A program made the translations under genes and the position numbers. A model generated the notes under the pieces. It was not told where the DNA came from and did not search any database. It saw nothing but the letters and a program-made list of their open reading frames with translations. This document shows positions 11,037-23,296 of a stretch of 64,000 nucleotides of DNA, piece by piece. Positions within the stretch are counted from its first letter, which is position 1, and every line of letters begins with the position of its first letter. Origin of the DNA: Bryum argenteum (taxonomy: Eukaryota > Streptophyta > Bryopsida > Bryales > Bryaceae); assembly GCA_037043015.1 (NCBI GenBank), contig CM073327.1, positions 6,430,727 to 6,494,726 on the forward strand, read 5' to 3'.

Positions 11037-11362
11037 CCGGAACCGCTAAGGTCAATAGCATTTCAAATGATATTGACTAAGGGTGTCCATCCTTGTATAA
11101 GCAGAAGATTGTGCATGTTTTGTCATATTTAGAAAATCAAGTGAGTTATCAAGGGAAAGAATTCCGTAGACATTTAGAAATAAAGTCACTATAAAATCAT
11201 TAACATCATTAGAACATAAGCACTTTCAACAAATGATAAATAAAATTATTTACATACAATAAACTTAAAGAAAAAATAAATAAAAAAATAGTCTATAACA
11301 AAGTATAAAATAAAGACTTCTACGTAATCAAGATGATGTCACTCATTTGGGTTTTTATGAAC

Positions 11363-12127
11363 TTAATAAATGAAAAGTGCTTTTATGAACTTATTTAATA
11401 AAAAGTGCATTTCTAAATAATTTCTCATCTTCTTTTGTCCGCTCTTCTTTACTATGACCGGAAGACGGATATTTTCAAATCCAACTAGGGGTCCTACTCT
11501 ATCTATCCTCCTAATTACAAAAGGATCTCTCTTCTGCCACATTTCACAGGTAGTTGTGCTAGCAACAACAAGCAACTCTAATTTTAGCAGCTCTACAAAA
11601 TCTAGAATTAAAATGCTTTAAGATTCTCCATGTATTTTTCAAACTCTCAAAGGAGGTTTCAACATAATTAGTAACCTCAAAAAAATTTATGAGAAAGATT
11701 CCAATAGAATAAGCAAAATCACTTACAAAAAATGTGTACATTTCACATCACCAACATCCAAAATAGGAGCTTGCAGGATTTGACGCTTCCTCGAATCTTT
11801 GTACAATCTTGATACTTTGAATTCAAGGACCACTATGCACACCAGTCGGCTAAGTGGTACAAACATTCGAAAACATTCTTATGGAGCTACATACTCCTTC
11901 CTCTCCACAGAGTACAACTTTGTCATGTTCTAGAAGTTTTCAGATGTATGTATCAGAGCTTGACTTTGACGCTCCTTTAGAGTAATGTGTGTACCATCTA
12001 TCGCCACACACATGTTTTGAAATCCGGTAAGAGCTTCAAAATCATGGATGAAGATTTGCAAATGCTCTCCTACAGGGATATAAATGGAATGGAGAAAGAA
12101 TTTGGTCTTATGAAGGATTAAAAACAA
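11363..12127 (-). pseudogene. Relic of a second PIF/Harbinger transposase
   Basis: Fragments in several phases follow the family order on the minus strand. First comes GFQNMCVAIDGTHITLKE (12015 down to about 11970), the first catalytic Asp region; then SFESLKNTWRILKH (about 11640), matching the region around the third acidic residue; then a C-terminal piece. The sequence between has lost its frame. It differs from the 8572-9663 copy in its GTH-type motif, so it belongs to another lineage (HARBI1-like signature AIDGTH). Non-functional. Confidence 0.55.
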
Positions 12128-14400
12128 AAAGGGGAACCTAGCAGATTAAAGATATCATTGCCATTGTGATTGTCATCGAGGATATCATCATTGTTGTCAG
12201 TATCATCTTTTCCATCTTTGAGCATGGACTTATGACATCCTGACTTAGAGCCCATCTTTAGAATCCGCAACTTAAGTTTATCTCAAGAAATTAACACCTT
12301 AGCCTCAAGGCATAGGCGGCGAACCATTAACATACCTTTATTTCTAATTCCTTGTCTATTTATATATATCCCAAGGTATACATTATAAGAATGGACAACT
12401 TTAATGAATAGAGGATGTAGACCTTTTTAATGCTTCAACTCTTCTAGTAATAGATCTTCTATATAGAGCTACTTATCTTATGTGTAGTTTTTGTTTTGTG
12501 TATTGATATCTTGATTAAAAATTCCATTCAAACCATTAGGGGGCAAATATCTTGTTCTAAGTTTCTCCTATTTTTTTAAGTTTATGTTCTATAGAGTATA
12601 ATACCTTGTAAGTTCAAATCTATTCAAAATAGACGAGGGTTAATTAATTTCAATTTTGTAAGTTAGAGTATAGTTACTAATGTTGATTTACTTCCAAATC
12701 AAATAATGAGGAAGAACCCTTTTAGTACTTTTTTTCTAAGTCTTTTGGATTATTTTCTATCTTTTAGATTAAATCCGCTCTGCTGGGAAATTATAGATTA
12801 TTATAATTTCTCTATAGAGGGGGCAATAACTTTCTAATTATATTATTATTTTGTACTTTCAACTGGATCAGGTCTATACTCTATAGGGGTGATTGAGTTT
12901 ATTAGGTTGTTTCGCGAGACAAGAGACATCTCGTAGTGGTCCTCATTAATTGTTGTAGGAGGTCGAACGACGTGGGTTCGAACACAGTTGATGGTATATA
13001 AATAGTCGGATTTATTTTTCACCAATCTTTACCTTCTTCTTATGTAGTCTATTTTAATTTTCTTATTAATTTGGTATAGGTCGTATACCATGTAGTTCAA
13101 AACTCGCGTAGTAAGAGATTTTGGGTCGACTTTACTTACTTCGCAAGTAATCCCAGATGATGCGCCATGTGTGAGCCGTAAAAACGACTTACTTTTATAT
13201 TTTTCAAAGTTTTATGTATTTACTTGAATTTAGAGATTAACCTTGTTTTAGTTCTATATTTATAACCTAATTCAGTCATATTTGTATGTTATAGAATTTT
13301 ATCTTATTTTAGAATTTTTGAAGCTTTTAATTGTGATTTTCTAGTCCCAATTATATATTGCAGGCACACTAATTTCTAACATCAATATTCAATTTCTAAA
13401 CTTTTCCCAAATTTCTATCCTCTCTATCTTTTGCCCATACTAAATCTAGCCGAAGAATTTCATTGATAGACCATATCAATTTTCTAGTTGTAGAAATTAG
13501 GGCGAGTCTGCATGCCTGAATCGACCCGTAAGTTTTCAAGATTCGTCATATAACTAACATAGTAACAAATTAAGAAATCCAACAAGTCGTTTGTCCTCAA
13601 GTGAGAGTCGTACCTTTACTCTTTTTAAAATATTTCCGTAATGGAGTGTGTGTTCCATGCTTTAGGGGGATAAAGTAGGATTCTTTTTTCTAATATAATA
13701 TGTTTTTTCTCATTTTGTGACTATCAAGTGCGAGTCTGTTCCCACGATCCATTCATTCTTTTTCTTTATTTCATGTTTTTTTTTTCTCTCTTGATTATTT
13801 TAATGATCTGTCTACTTGTATATAATGGTACCGTCTCCCAATGCAATGCCCTTTTTTTGTATTTGGAGTTAGAGCTTTCTATTGAATAAACCATCATTTT
13901 TTATTTTAAGCATGTGGTAAGAATGCTTTTCAATACTTTTATTTTTTTGCGAGATAGATCTATAAATGTTTTCAAATCCTCAATTTTTTCAAATCTTCAA
14001 CCTGGATTGAGTTTTAGACATGGTTGTGGATATATAGGTCACTGTTAAGCTTCTCTTTTATTCGAAAGACAACTTATTTGTAACAAAATTGAGACTATTA
14101 CTTATTTAAGACAGAGTTTTCCACTATCACTAATTTGAGACGGAGTTTTTGACCATCACTAATTTGAGACCAAGTTTTTCACCATCAATGATTTGACACT
14201 AGTTTTGTTTTCTACTTTTCACTACTTTTAACAAGCGGACCCACATGATAAAAAAACAACGACATCTCCAAATACACCGCCCCGGAATCGCTCCCCGTCC
14301 TTCCAATATAAAAGAGTAGGGCGACATTCAACAGAATCGATGCGAAAAGAAGTATTTAGAATTAGGAAATAAGAGACGCCCCAAACCTACAAACGATAAG
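12128..14400. other. AT-rich intergenic DNA with a possible SINE remnant
   Basis: Mostly featureless. Around 12925-13010 there is GTGGGTTCGAACACAG, close to a Pol III B box (GGTTCRANNCC), preceded by TAGTGGTCC, a possible A-box remnant; this could be a decayed tRNA-derived SINE, at low confidence. Confidence 0.35.
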
Positions 14401-14401
14401 T

Positions 14402-14452
14402 TTACCTAATCTATATATATGTATGTATATATACATACATATACATATACAT

Positions 14453-14537
<85 letters not shown>
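14402..14537. repeat. (TA)n microsatellite with (TACA)n edge
   Basis: About 74 bp of uninterrupted AT dinucleotides (14464-14537) preceded by imperfect ATAC/ATGT units. The Tyr/Ile repeat frames across it are not genes. Confidence 0.95.
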
Positions 14538-14541
<4 letters not shown>

Positions 14542-14681
14542 CAAATGGTGCTTGGATTAGATAAATGTTTTTCGGACAAACAAAAACATTGATCTTATCC
14601 AAGTGTTGACCATAACGAAACAATGCTTTTTGCATAATAAAGGGACAAGGACAACGTTCTTAACTAGACGTTGATCTTAAC

Positions 14682-14682
14682 G

Positions 14683-14752
<70 letters not shown>
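14682..14752. repeat. (TA)n microsatellite, second tract
   Basis: About 70 bp of uninterrupted TA repeats, 145 bp downstream of the first tract; the intervening segment contains two similar TTGATCTTA-type phrases. Confidence 0.95.
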
Positions 14753-14756
<4 letters not shown>

Positions 14757-16268
14757 ATTTTTTCTATTTAAAAATTATAATAGTAATAAAAAAACAATCG
14801 TTCTACTTCTTACCACGACTTAGATTGGAGAGGCAAGGCATCCGTGTTGTTCCGTACATACAAAATCGTTTTCATTGCACATTGTTCTTGGAAGTATGGA
14901 ATCTAGAAGATCTCACCACTACTTACTTATTACTTTTGGTACACTGATTGACAACACCTATTAGCTCAGATGTTCTTGTGAAACTCTGCTGTCACCCTCT
15001 AGATAGACCTCCAGACGATATCCATATTTGAAAGCAATGAACAATTTTATTTTTTATTTAATTTTAGAATATCGGACAATAGGAACTTGTTTATAAGTGT
15101 CTGTTTAGTCCAAAAATTAATTTTTATTAAGTTTCATCGTACAAATTTTAATATATTTGGATGGGTATATTTAGAAGGAGACGGCGCATAAAGAATTAGG
15201 TTTAGGTTGAATCTCCAAGTAACTTTAGTGTGATATTGTGGACCCCTAATGGTTGTGGTTGGGTTTAATTCAGTTTAACTTGAATGTGGATTGAAATTTA
15301 AACCTCTTTGAAACATAAATTCAAGAAACTCAACCGTGAGTCGCACATAGCCATCGGTTGAGTATACGTGAACGAATGAAGAATTATAATTTATTCACTC
15401 GGCAATAAAGAATTATATATGGATAAATCCTATTTAAACTAAATACGTAATAGTGTGAACATATAGTAAATAATATGGTAGAAAAAACCATTTAATAAAA
15501 TAAATTTAAATTAATCACACAATATTGGGAACTCCTTTGTGAATTATAATTTATTTGAGGCTTTTTTTTAAAGAATCTACTATTGCATCCAAAAACCTTG
15601 TCAAATTTTATGCAATAGCTAAAAGAATTTAAACTTGTGTCGCCATTCTATTGTTCATTTGCTCTTTGATGTTCAAGGATCTTTGTTCCAAATCCATGAA
15701 GCTTTGGTGTCTTTCGTTTTGATTTGCAAGCAATGTAACCTACCTCTTCTAAATATGCTTGATGGTGCCTATTCTACTATTGAGCTTATTTATGAAAATT
15801 AGTACTAGAATCTCAACTGGATGTGGAGATCACGGTGGAGAAACTTTAAGATTTGGGAAGGACCACTTTTTCTATTTTTTGTCTTGGTTAAAACTCTTCT
15901 CTTTATATGGTTGTTTGTTGAATTTAATTCTGATCCAAACTTCTTATATTATTCAACCCAATCTCTTGTCCGGCACCTCGTTGAATGTTAGATATTAAAT
16001 AATGATCTTGGAATGAGAAATTGAAGGCATAATTTGCCAAAAGTTTTGTCTAGTAGACTTTGTTAAATGAACTTAAATATAACCAATGAGGCAAGCGGAG
16101 AGAATTTGAATAAAAATAAACTCTTAGAAAGTATAATTTCAAATCTTAGTCTTGTGTTACCATAAGACAAGTTATGTATTGATTTTTTACAAAACTTTTA
16201 TATTTTTTTATATTTTTTACCAAAAAATTTGTTGAAAGAGAAAAACGTTATATTTAATTCATTTAAAT
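14753..16268. other. AT-rich intergenic DNA
   Basis: Nothing recognised. The 79-codon frame at 15759-15998 has no domain features. Confidence 0.5.
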
Positions 16269-17381
16269 TTGAGATTAGCCATATGGGGAGAGAAATTATC
16301 TAGTTCAGAAGATAGTTGTGACAAAATAATCAAGGTGGCTATAAAAGGAACAAAATGTAGGACTCGGAAGTCGGAAGTAGATATGGCCCCGGAGGTGAAC
16401 AAGTTCATTATTAAAGAAACTACTATCAGTGTGTCAAAAATCCACGAGATGCGCTTTTGACGAATTTAAAAATCACACATTCGTACCTCGCTATTTCGGC
16501 TCGTGTGTTTGCCAGTGATTAGGCTAGCCATGATAATATGAAGCTTAATGATCATTTTTGTGACGTCGGTTACGTAGAAGGCAAGGACTTGTTCCATGTT
16601 TCTTTGGAAAACAATGTCAAGGAAGCAGCAAAGACGGTAGATGTGACATCAACTACTATCGCGTCTTGAAGTTCAAATTAGGTGAAAGTGAACTCTCACC
16701 CGACTGTTTCTTGTAGGCAGATACATACCTCCAAAAAAATTAACGAAATGTTTTATGACTAGGATGGCAACTGTAAACCTAATACCTTTTGATTAATGTT
16801 GTGTACCCTGACGATCTCGAGTGGCACTTCGGAGTTGACTATATTAATGGAAACTTTATGGCTAGACTAGGAGCAACTCACAAAATCCATGTAAGTTTGC
16901 CTTGAGGTTTGAGTCATGGCTAGAAAATGTTAATCTAACTTTTTTTGCATTAACAGTGTGCAAGAGAAATAAGAACTTGCATATTTCAAAAACATCATTA
17001 CGTTCAGAATGGAGTTGCGTTTAAAAATTAGATGAAATCGACGTGGTATACTTCGACTATCTGCGCTTTATGCAATGTTGTGTCCCAGGTAACTTTCTCT
17101 TGATTAAGAATCTCCCTATCGGTTCGCAAGAGGTTTACTTGCTTGAACCGATTTATCCACGTATTTTTCACACTAAGTTTGCAAAAGCCACGACAAGGGT
17201 TGCCTCAAACTTCAAGCAAGCATATAACAAATATGGTGCAACAAGTATTTGCGATGAGGTCAATGAGGGTGTGCAAGAGAATAAAGCGACGACATTGAGA
17301 AAATTGAAGAAGCAATTACCACTTTGCCATTCAAAGCTAACTCCAAAATTCCTTGAACTCGTAAAAGAACATTACTCGTAA
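16269..17381 (+). pseudogene. Possible decayed coding region, unknown family
   Basis: Several short frames on the plus strand have protein-like composition, interrupted by stops: 16269-16460, a piece around 16800-16895 (PDDLEWHFGVDYINGNFMARLG), and 17043-17381 (YFDYLRFMQCCVPGNFLLIKNLPIGS and onward to LVKEHYS). Their codon choice is less AT-biased than in the flanks. I recognise no family; it may be a relic of a mobile-element or captured gene, or chance. Confidence 0.25.
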
Positions 17382-18604
17382 AATTAAAGAGCAATCTCCA
17401 AGTGTACATGTGGTTAGAATCATTGACCTTTAACAAACCATGAACTCAATTCTCATTGAAGAGGGGCGGATAGAATATGAACTCTTGAAAGGAATGATTT
17501 TTGAGACGGTTAACAGCAACTCCAGGAGCATGGTGACCAAACTTTTGTATGTCAAACTTATTGTCTATATTGAATTTTGATTCAAGTAGATAGAGATGAG
17601 ACAAATAAAGACACTTTGGTTATTCACATCGATAAGAAATGAAGATTTTTTAATCAACCCAAGAAGTCAACTCCAAAGGCGTATGAGTGATAGATGGCGG
17701 GAGTATCTTCCATTAATATTTAGTCCAATTTGAAAGAAAATTGTGAGCTTAGCAAACCTCAAAAAAGGTTATATTTATGTAGACTGCCTATTAGAAGGAG
17801 GTGGCACTCATTGTATTAGGCCACTAAATGAACCCGAATACCAACAATAATTGTCACTGATGTCAGTATGTAAACCAAAATCTATCAAGCATAGTTTTTA
17901 TGATTGTAACCGGGTCAGACATGGACAAACTCTTCTTTATTTTTTCGGAGTAATTCATAAGCAAGATTAAGTTTGGGATGAATTTGTATGGTAACAATGT
18001 ATAGTAGACTCTCTCATACCACTTAAAGTCAAAGAAGCCAAAAGGATTCAAGCCACTTTGTCACGCTCAATACTTTAAATGCCATGACTTGATTAAAAAT
18101 AAATTTTTAAAAAAATAAAAATAAAATAAAATAAATGGAACCATGAAATCACATAATATTTTATCCTTCAACTCACAACTACCTTCAACTCACAACTACA
18201 CACGAAGTGACATAATTTACCTATGAATCAATCCTTTTTTACGTCTCTTTAAACGATTGACTTAGCCCTTAAAATGCTCAACAAGCACAACTAGCATAAT
18301 TTTCAACATAATAATGTAGTTGAGCATTCATAGGTACCAATTGGGTGCAACAAATGAAGCTACTTCATTGATATTTCACTTGTAGTTTCCCATATTTTTA
18401 TTAATCAAATGAGAGTTTTCAATTACTATCTCCTAGTTGGTGATTGAATGTACCCTCAATCCTTTTCTAGCCTAATCATTTTGTTTTGCAAACAATCATT
18501 TCTTCCGGCTTTTTAACACTAAACTACACCACACTATTTGTCGTTACTTGTGAGATCAAGTAACCATTCAAGATGTCCTAAATCGATCTTGTACATAAAA
18601 ACTA
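17382..18604. other. AT-rich intergenic DNA
   Basis: No gene. A 17-bp direct repeat (ACCTTCAACTCACAACT) occurs twice near 18165-18205. Confidence 0.5.
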
Positions 18605-18867
18605 AAACCCCAATTCCATTAAAATGGCAATATTCCGGTAAAATGGCACACCTGAACTTTCTGAACTATATTTCAAAAACCATGTGATATAACAAAATTT
18701 GAAGGTAATATTATAGAAAAGGATTGACAGTATATATAAAGGAGTGATATTATTAAAAATATCAATTGTGATATTACAGAATACACCATTCCATGTGAGC
18801 ACATAATGTAAGATCTGGTGTGACAAAATGGCACATGGCATAGTGCCATTTTAACGAAATTGAGGTT
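18605..18867. mobile_element. MITE family N, copy 1
   Basis: A 263-bp element with inverted termini of the type CCTCAATTCCGTTAAAA and flanking CTA on both sides (18602-18604, 18868-18870), the presumed 3-bp target duplication. It carries the family's conserved interior (CCATGTGAGCACATAATGTAAGA, TGTGACAAAATGGCACA). Other copies are at 23036-23293 and 47076-47333. Non-coding. A 3-bp duplication would fit PIF/Harbinger or CACTA; the superfamily is not settled. Confidence 0.75.
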
Positions 18868-18870
18868 CTA

Positions 18871-19581
18871 ACCATTTTCACTGCGAGTTAGCTAAGAGAT
18901 TCCATAAATTCTACTGCCAATTTCGAAATGATGAACATTGTACACAATTTCATGTTGAAGCAACTAACTTGTTTCAATTTCATTCACTTCACCAAAACAA
19001 TATGTCTTGAAAGAAGACTAATCATATCCAATAAACAAAAACAAAAAAGAAAACAATGCTCTTAAACTACTAAGTTTGAAGTGAGTACATATCTAACTTG
19101 CACTTCTTAGTTGCTTTTTGCATCGGAATAAAAATTGTTTGCAGATTTTTCAACATCAACGAACCAGCTTCGTAGAAACTTGGATAGCAGATTATAGCAT
19201 CGATCGATTAGTTTAAGATTACATTTGTTCAATAGTATAAAGCATAATTATAATGTAAAGATTCTCACAGTTGGTCTAAAATCACGTTTTTATATACAAG
19301 AATGTACGAGGGGAAATGAAACACATGCTTGAAGTTGGAAGTGATAGAATTGGGAGTGAAGAAGATTCAGATACTTGTGCTTATTCCAAATTCTGGACTT
19401 CAGCTACTACATGTTCCTAATGCACTTTGAAGTTTCGCATTTGAGTAATCTGGAAGAAAAAATTCCTACAATTGTACTGCAGTCATGAAAGACACTAATA
19501 AATTCATACTGGGTAGGCAATCAAGGTATACAAGTGACTGCTCTTCTTTCGGTTGTAATGATCTGAAGTGCACCAACCGAC
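18871..19581. other. AT-rich intergenic DNA
   Basis: Nothing recognised. Confidence 0.5.
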
Positions 19582-19708
19582 GTTGTCTTATCAGACAGAC
19601 ACAATTTAGATGAGATGTACATTTGATACATTGATGACGAATTCGATGTACATCGCATCTCAATTGTGTGTCTGACAAATGAATAGGAATTTTGTCTGAA
19701 AAGACAAC
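19582..19708. mobile_element. Foldback MITE family R, copy 1
   Basis: About 127 bp, nearly palindromic over its full length. It starts GTTGTCTTATCAGACA and ends TGTCTGAAAAGACAAC, with an inner inverted pair around GATGTACAT. Copies 2 (20297-20489) and 3 (27992-28115) share the phrase ATTCATTTGTCA and the GACAAATGAATAGGAATTTTG arm. Non-coding. Confidence 0.65.
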
Positions 19709-20296
19709 CTTGATCAAAACCTGTTAGAAGAACATGGCTTTCGTAACTGTCTATTGTGACTACAAAGAGAACACCAAAAATGGTTTTCTAGTAGTGAGTA
19801 TATATATGTAGACTTTTGAAAGAGAGGATATACTTGAAAGGTACCGACACCACTTTATTCATTCTCTAAGCACATTCGGTGCTGTGAAAAATCCAAAACT
19901 TCGTAGCTTTGCAGCAACCGTTGAATCATGGTGTTCTTGTACCGACAGTTTCTTTCGAAGGATAGCTATGAAGCTTGTTTTCGACAAGCAGCACAAATGT
20001 AGTAGACATTCAAACTCCAATCAACAGTTCTCTTGACTTCATCAAATTCATATTTGTTTTAATGTAAATACAGTTTAGCTCGACTCAAGCTCAACTGTCA
20101 TTGAATTGATAATTTGAATATTCCCATTGTAACAAAATACATGTTGATCAAGATTTGAGCCCACTATCAGAGCTACTCAATATTTGAGAGCAAATTAGAA
20201 GAAATAATTTATGTGAATGGCCTTCACCTTTTCATCATGATATTTTGGATGAGATGATGATGATGATTTGCATCATTATTCTAGGTTTTGGTCGGG
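19709..20296. other. AT-rich intergenic DNA
   Basis: Nothing recognised. Confidence 0.5.
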
Positions 20297-20489
20297 GTTG
20301 TCTTATTAATCAAAGTTCCTTGTTCATTTGTCAAACATAATTTAGATGAGATGAACATCTAAGATGTCATCAATTGATGTATCAGATGAACATCTAAGAT
20401 GTCATCAATTGATGTATCAGATGAACATCTAATCTAAGTTTGTGTCTGAGAAGTGAATAGGAATTTTGTGTGATAAGAGTCATAAGACA
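20297..20489. mobile_element. Foldback MITE family R, copy 2, with internal duplication
   Basis: Same arms as copy 1 (GTTGTCTTATTAATCA... and ...GATAAGAGTCATAAGAC). The interior is expanded by an almost exact tandem repeat of about 42 bp (unit starting CAGATGAACATCTAAGATG) between 20350 and 20437. Confidence 0.6.
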
Positions 20490-20796
20490 GTGCTAGTTTT
20501 GATTGAAGTTGACTTCATCGATTTCAAGTTCGTGTTACGATATGAGAACAAGTGAGGGTTCGACATATTTCTTAGGACTTAAGGGTGGGTATTTGAAACC
20601 AAATCTAACCCTCTTATCTTAATTTATGATATTTTTAAATTGATCGTTCTAATATTTATTTATTTTTAAATGCTTTAAGAGTATTCACTTACTGCCTTTG
20701 TACATTGGACATTCCAATCTTTTTTTAGATGAAAGTGAATGCTTAAGACTTTGAAAGCATCCTATTGTTACTTTTGCTTGATTGTTTATTGTAGAA

Positions 20797-21018
20797 CTAG
20801 TGGGACCCGTGCCGTTGAGCACGTTTAACTTGGTTTAGAAGGATGTATGGCAAATAATATTTGGAGGATGGACCAAAGGACAATTTGTGGCATTGTGATT
20901 GAGCGGTTGGTTGAGCGGTTGAGCGGGAAGTGTGGATACAGGAGGCAAGTCTCCACGACGGATTCCAGCACGGAACCGTCGTGTGAGACAAAGCCTCCTG
21001 TATTGTAATATAGATAGA
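20797..21018 (-). mobile_element. Short non-autonomous Helitron
   Basis: Read on the minus strand, the element starts TCTATCTATATTACAATA (from 21018) and ends in a short hairpin (CGTGC...GCACG) followed about 12 nt later by CTAG (20800-20797). It lies between a host A (5') and T (3') with no target duplication. These are Helitron hallmarks: a 5' TC, a 3' CTRR preceded by a hairpin, and insertion into AT. Length 222 bp, no coding capacity. A much larger near-perfect hairpin (20938-21003) is close to its 5' end. Confidence 0.75.
20938..21003. repeat. Long near-perfect hairpin within the Helitron
   Basis: Arms TACAGGAGGC / GCCTCCTGTA, GTCTC / GAGAC, ACGACGG / CCGTCGT and TTCC / GGAA pair in order around a small AGCAC loop, about 27 pairs with few interruptions. 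It may be a structural part of the Helitron or an RNA hairpin. Confidence 0.75.
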
Positions 21019-21936
21019 TCTATTTTTAAAGGATTAATTCGTTTGTATGTTTTTGAGGTTCAACTATGCTAGCGACAATATTTGCTAATAAGACACGAAA
21101 ATGAAACTTGGAGTTCAATCACCTCATATACAATCTCTTCAAAATTAGATTGTGGTTGTTATATTAATACATAAATCCATGTGACCCACTAACTAGTTGA
21201 GAGGAAGAAATAGAAGAACACCGAATTCCTCTTGGGTTTGGCATGAATAAATTGCTTCAAACTTATTATTTACGAGATATTCACTTCCAAAGTTTGAAAA
21301 CATTATTAGGGCATACTCAAATATGCAGTACATGCTCATTAATTCTCAAAATTAATTGAATTATGATAACTTCAAAATTTATCAAAATTTGAGATTCTAT
21401 TTTTTTTCAAGGTTTGATAAGTGAAACATAATCTCACCAATTGGTTTCCCAATTCAGAATTATTGTTCATAACTCTTTTATTGTGGAAAACCAACCTTTG
21501 TTTTTGTGTTACAATATTATATTGTACCTCCATGTGAATTATCAAGCATTTCTTTAGGTTTTATGAGTCCTCTGAGGATGAAAATGGTGTAACCTTGTTC
21601 TTATCTCATATAGGATCAAGATTTTGAAGAGCCCCACGTCATACTAACTCCTAGAATAGTCTTTTTTCTTGCCAGCAAAAAAACAACTTTCACTTTCTAC
21701 AATTAAAAAAAAACAACCTATTTTTTTTCAACTTTGAACATTATGATCCCACAAATGATATTAAGGAAATCTATCATGTAAGGCATATAGTTCGTTTTGT
21801 GAGTTTGTGACAATAGGATCTCAGGCACCGCTGGTCGAATCAGCGTGCGCAACTTTAAGATTCTACAATAGGACATACTAAATAATGTTTATATTGAGTT
21901 TGTTTAGGCTCCAATTAGATGAAGGTCATCAATTAT
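21019..21936. other. AT-rich intergenic DNA
   Basis: Nothing recognised. Confidence 0.5.
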
Positions 21937-21940
21937 TTAA

Positions 21941-22189
21941 CCCCTAAATTTCCTTGTTGCAAATCAGTCTAAGTCACAAAAATTGACCTTCCTTTAGATT
22001 AAGCTCAAAAAAACTCAATCTAAGCATTGCTTAAAAGATTCAACCGTAAGTTCTCAAAGTTCACTTGACATACTAAATTTGGACCGTTCATTCTTCCTCA
22101 TTTGTGAGATTATAGTGGTCAAAGTTGCCTGATTTTTTCTCCTCCGGGAACCTCCAAAACCCGTTTTGGGTTTTGAGGAAAGTTAGGGG
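21941..22189. mobile_element. TTAA-flanked MITE, family E, copy 2
   Basis: About 249 bp. The left end is TTAA (21937-21940) then CCCCTAAATTTCC; the right end is GTTAGGGG followed by TTTA, a decayed TTAA. The interior aligns with the 25296-25542 copy through CAATCTAAGCATT, GAGATTATA.TGGTCAAA and a subterminal hairpin (AAAACCCGTTTTGGGTTTT). Confidence 0.65.
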
Positions 22190-23035
22190 TTTAGCAATTT
22201 TGTATCTCTAGGAAATAAATACCCATGCGATTTTTTAACCAAGTTGACTTTGTTTGGCGCGATAACCAAAGTGTTGATGTACATCAAAAGACGGTTTAGC
22301 GACCGAACAAACAAAGAGAGAAGGTAGTTTCATGCATGTCCCATCATCATGTTGTAAATCCAATGAAGATTGATTGAAACGGTTTCCATAGCGCGTCCCA
22401 CGCAACTTCCAAGGACATGAAATTTTGGAGATATTCCACCCCTGCAACCGTTTTCTAATCGGTTGCAAAATAGATCCGGCTCCACACACAAGTCTGACTT
22501 TTTTTTAGGTTTTCGTACAATTGGCCACCCAAAACCACCGCGTTGAAAAACAACCAGCTTCTAATTATTTGTACCCAAAAAAATAAAAACCAGCTTTTTA
22601 AATATTTGTACCCCCCAAACGAGGATCAAGAACCTGGGAATTTGTCGCGGGGTACCTTGAAATTTGCGCTCGCTTAATTTGTTGATGGGATGAGACCCAG
22701 AGTACATGAGGTTATGGATTGGTGACGATGTGGGATTGCGCGGGAGTACTGGAAGGTCGCCCATAAAACAAATTCTATGACAGCAATCTATCATTTTGGA
22801 GAGGTGGACCCCCTTTGACTTCGGGACGATGGTATGTGCACATATAACCATAACAATCTTTCTTTTTTCTTTTTCTTTTTTTTTCAACGGAAATATATTG
22901 TCGCAACAAAACTCATTCACTTACAAAAAGTACTTCTTTCTTGAAACAAAGAGTACTATTTCAATTAAATTGGATAATTACACTTAATTGGCTTTGGAAT
23001 ATTTTAACATGTTTGAAAACCGCGAAAAAAGAGGT
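22190..23035. other. Intergenic DNA
   Basis: No gene recognised; frames of 84-119 codons on the minus strand show no domain features. Confidence 0.45.
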
Positions 23036-23293
23036 AACCTCTATTCCGTTAGAATGGCATTATGCCATGTGTCATTTTGTCACACCAAATCTTACATATG
23101 TGCTCACATGGAATGATGTATTCTGTAATATCACAAGTTTTAAAATGATATCACTTCTTTATATACATTGTCACTCATCTTCCATAATATCACCTTCAAA
23201 TTTTGTTATATCTCATGGTTTTGGAATTGTAGTTCAGAAAGTTGAGGTGTGCCATTTTAACGGCATAACGCCATTTTAACGGAATTGAGGATA
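23036..23293. mobile_element. MITE family N, copy 2
   Basis: 258 bp, same family as 18605-18867, with CCTCTATTCCGTTA at the left and TTTTAACGGAATTGAGG at the right, flanked by GGT on both sides (23033-23035, 23294-23296). Near the right end the CGCCATTTTAACGG unit occurs twice (around 23256 and 23270). Confidence 0.8.
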
Positions 23294-23296
23294 GGT

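Larger units (their letters stand above)
9861..11362. other. Unassigned AT-rich DNA with two short tandem repeats
   Basis: Holds tandem repeats at 10305-10371 and 10945-11036. On the minus strand, 10174-10190 reads AAGAGCATCTCCACCAG, a Tourist/Harbinger-like terminus for which I found no partner. No confident gene. Confidence 0.5.

Noticed and set aside
12925-13010. A functional tRNA gene (GGTTCGAA phrase)
   Set aside because: No acceptor stem or anticodon arm can be folded around it; at most a SINE remnant.
14362-14635. Tyr/Ile repeat frames
   Set aside because: Translations of the (TA)n and (TACA)n microsatellites.
20938-21003. A microRNA gene
   Set aside because: The hairpin lies inside a Helitron and has a 5-nt loop, shorter than expected for plant precursors.
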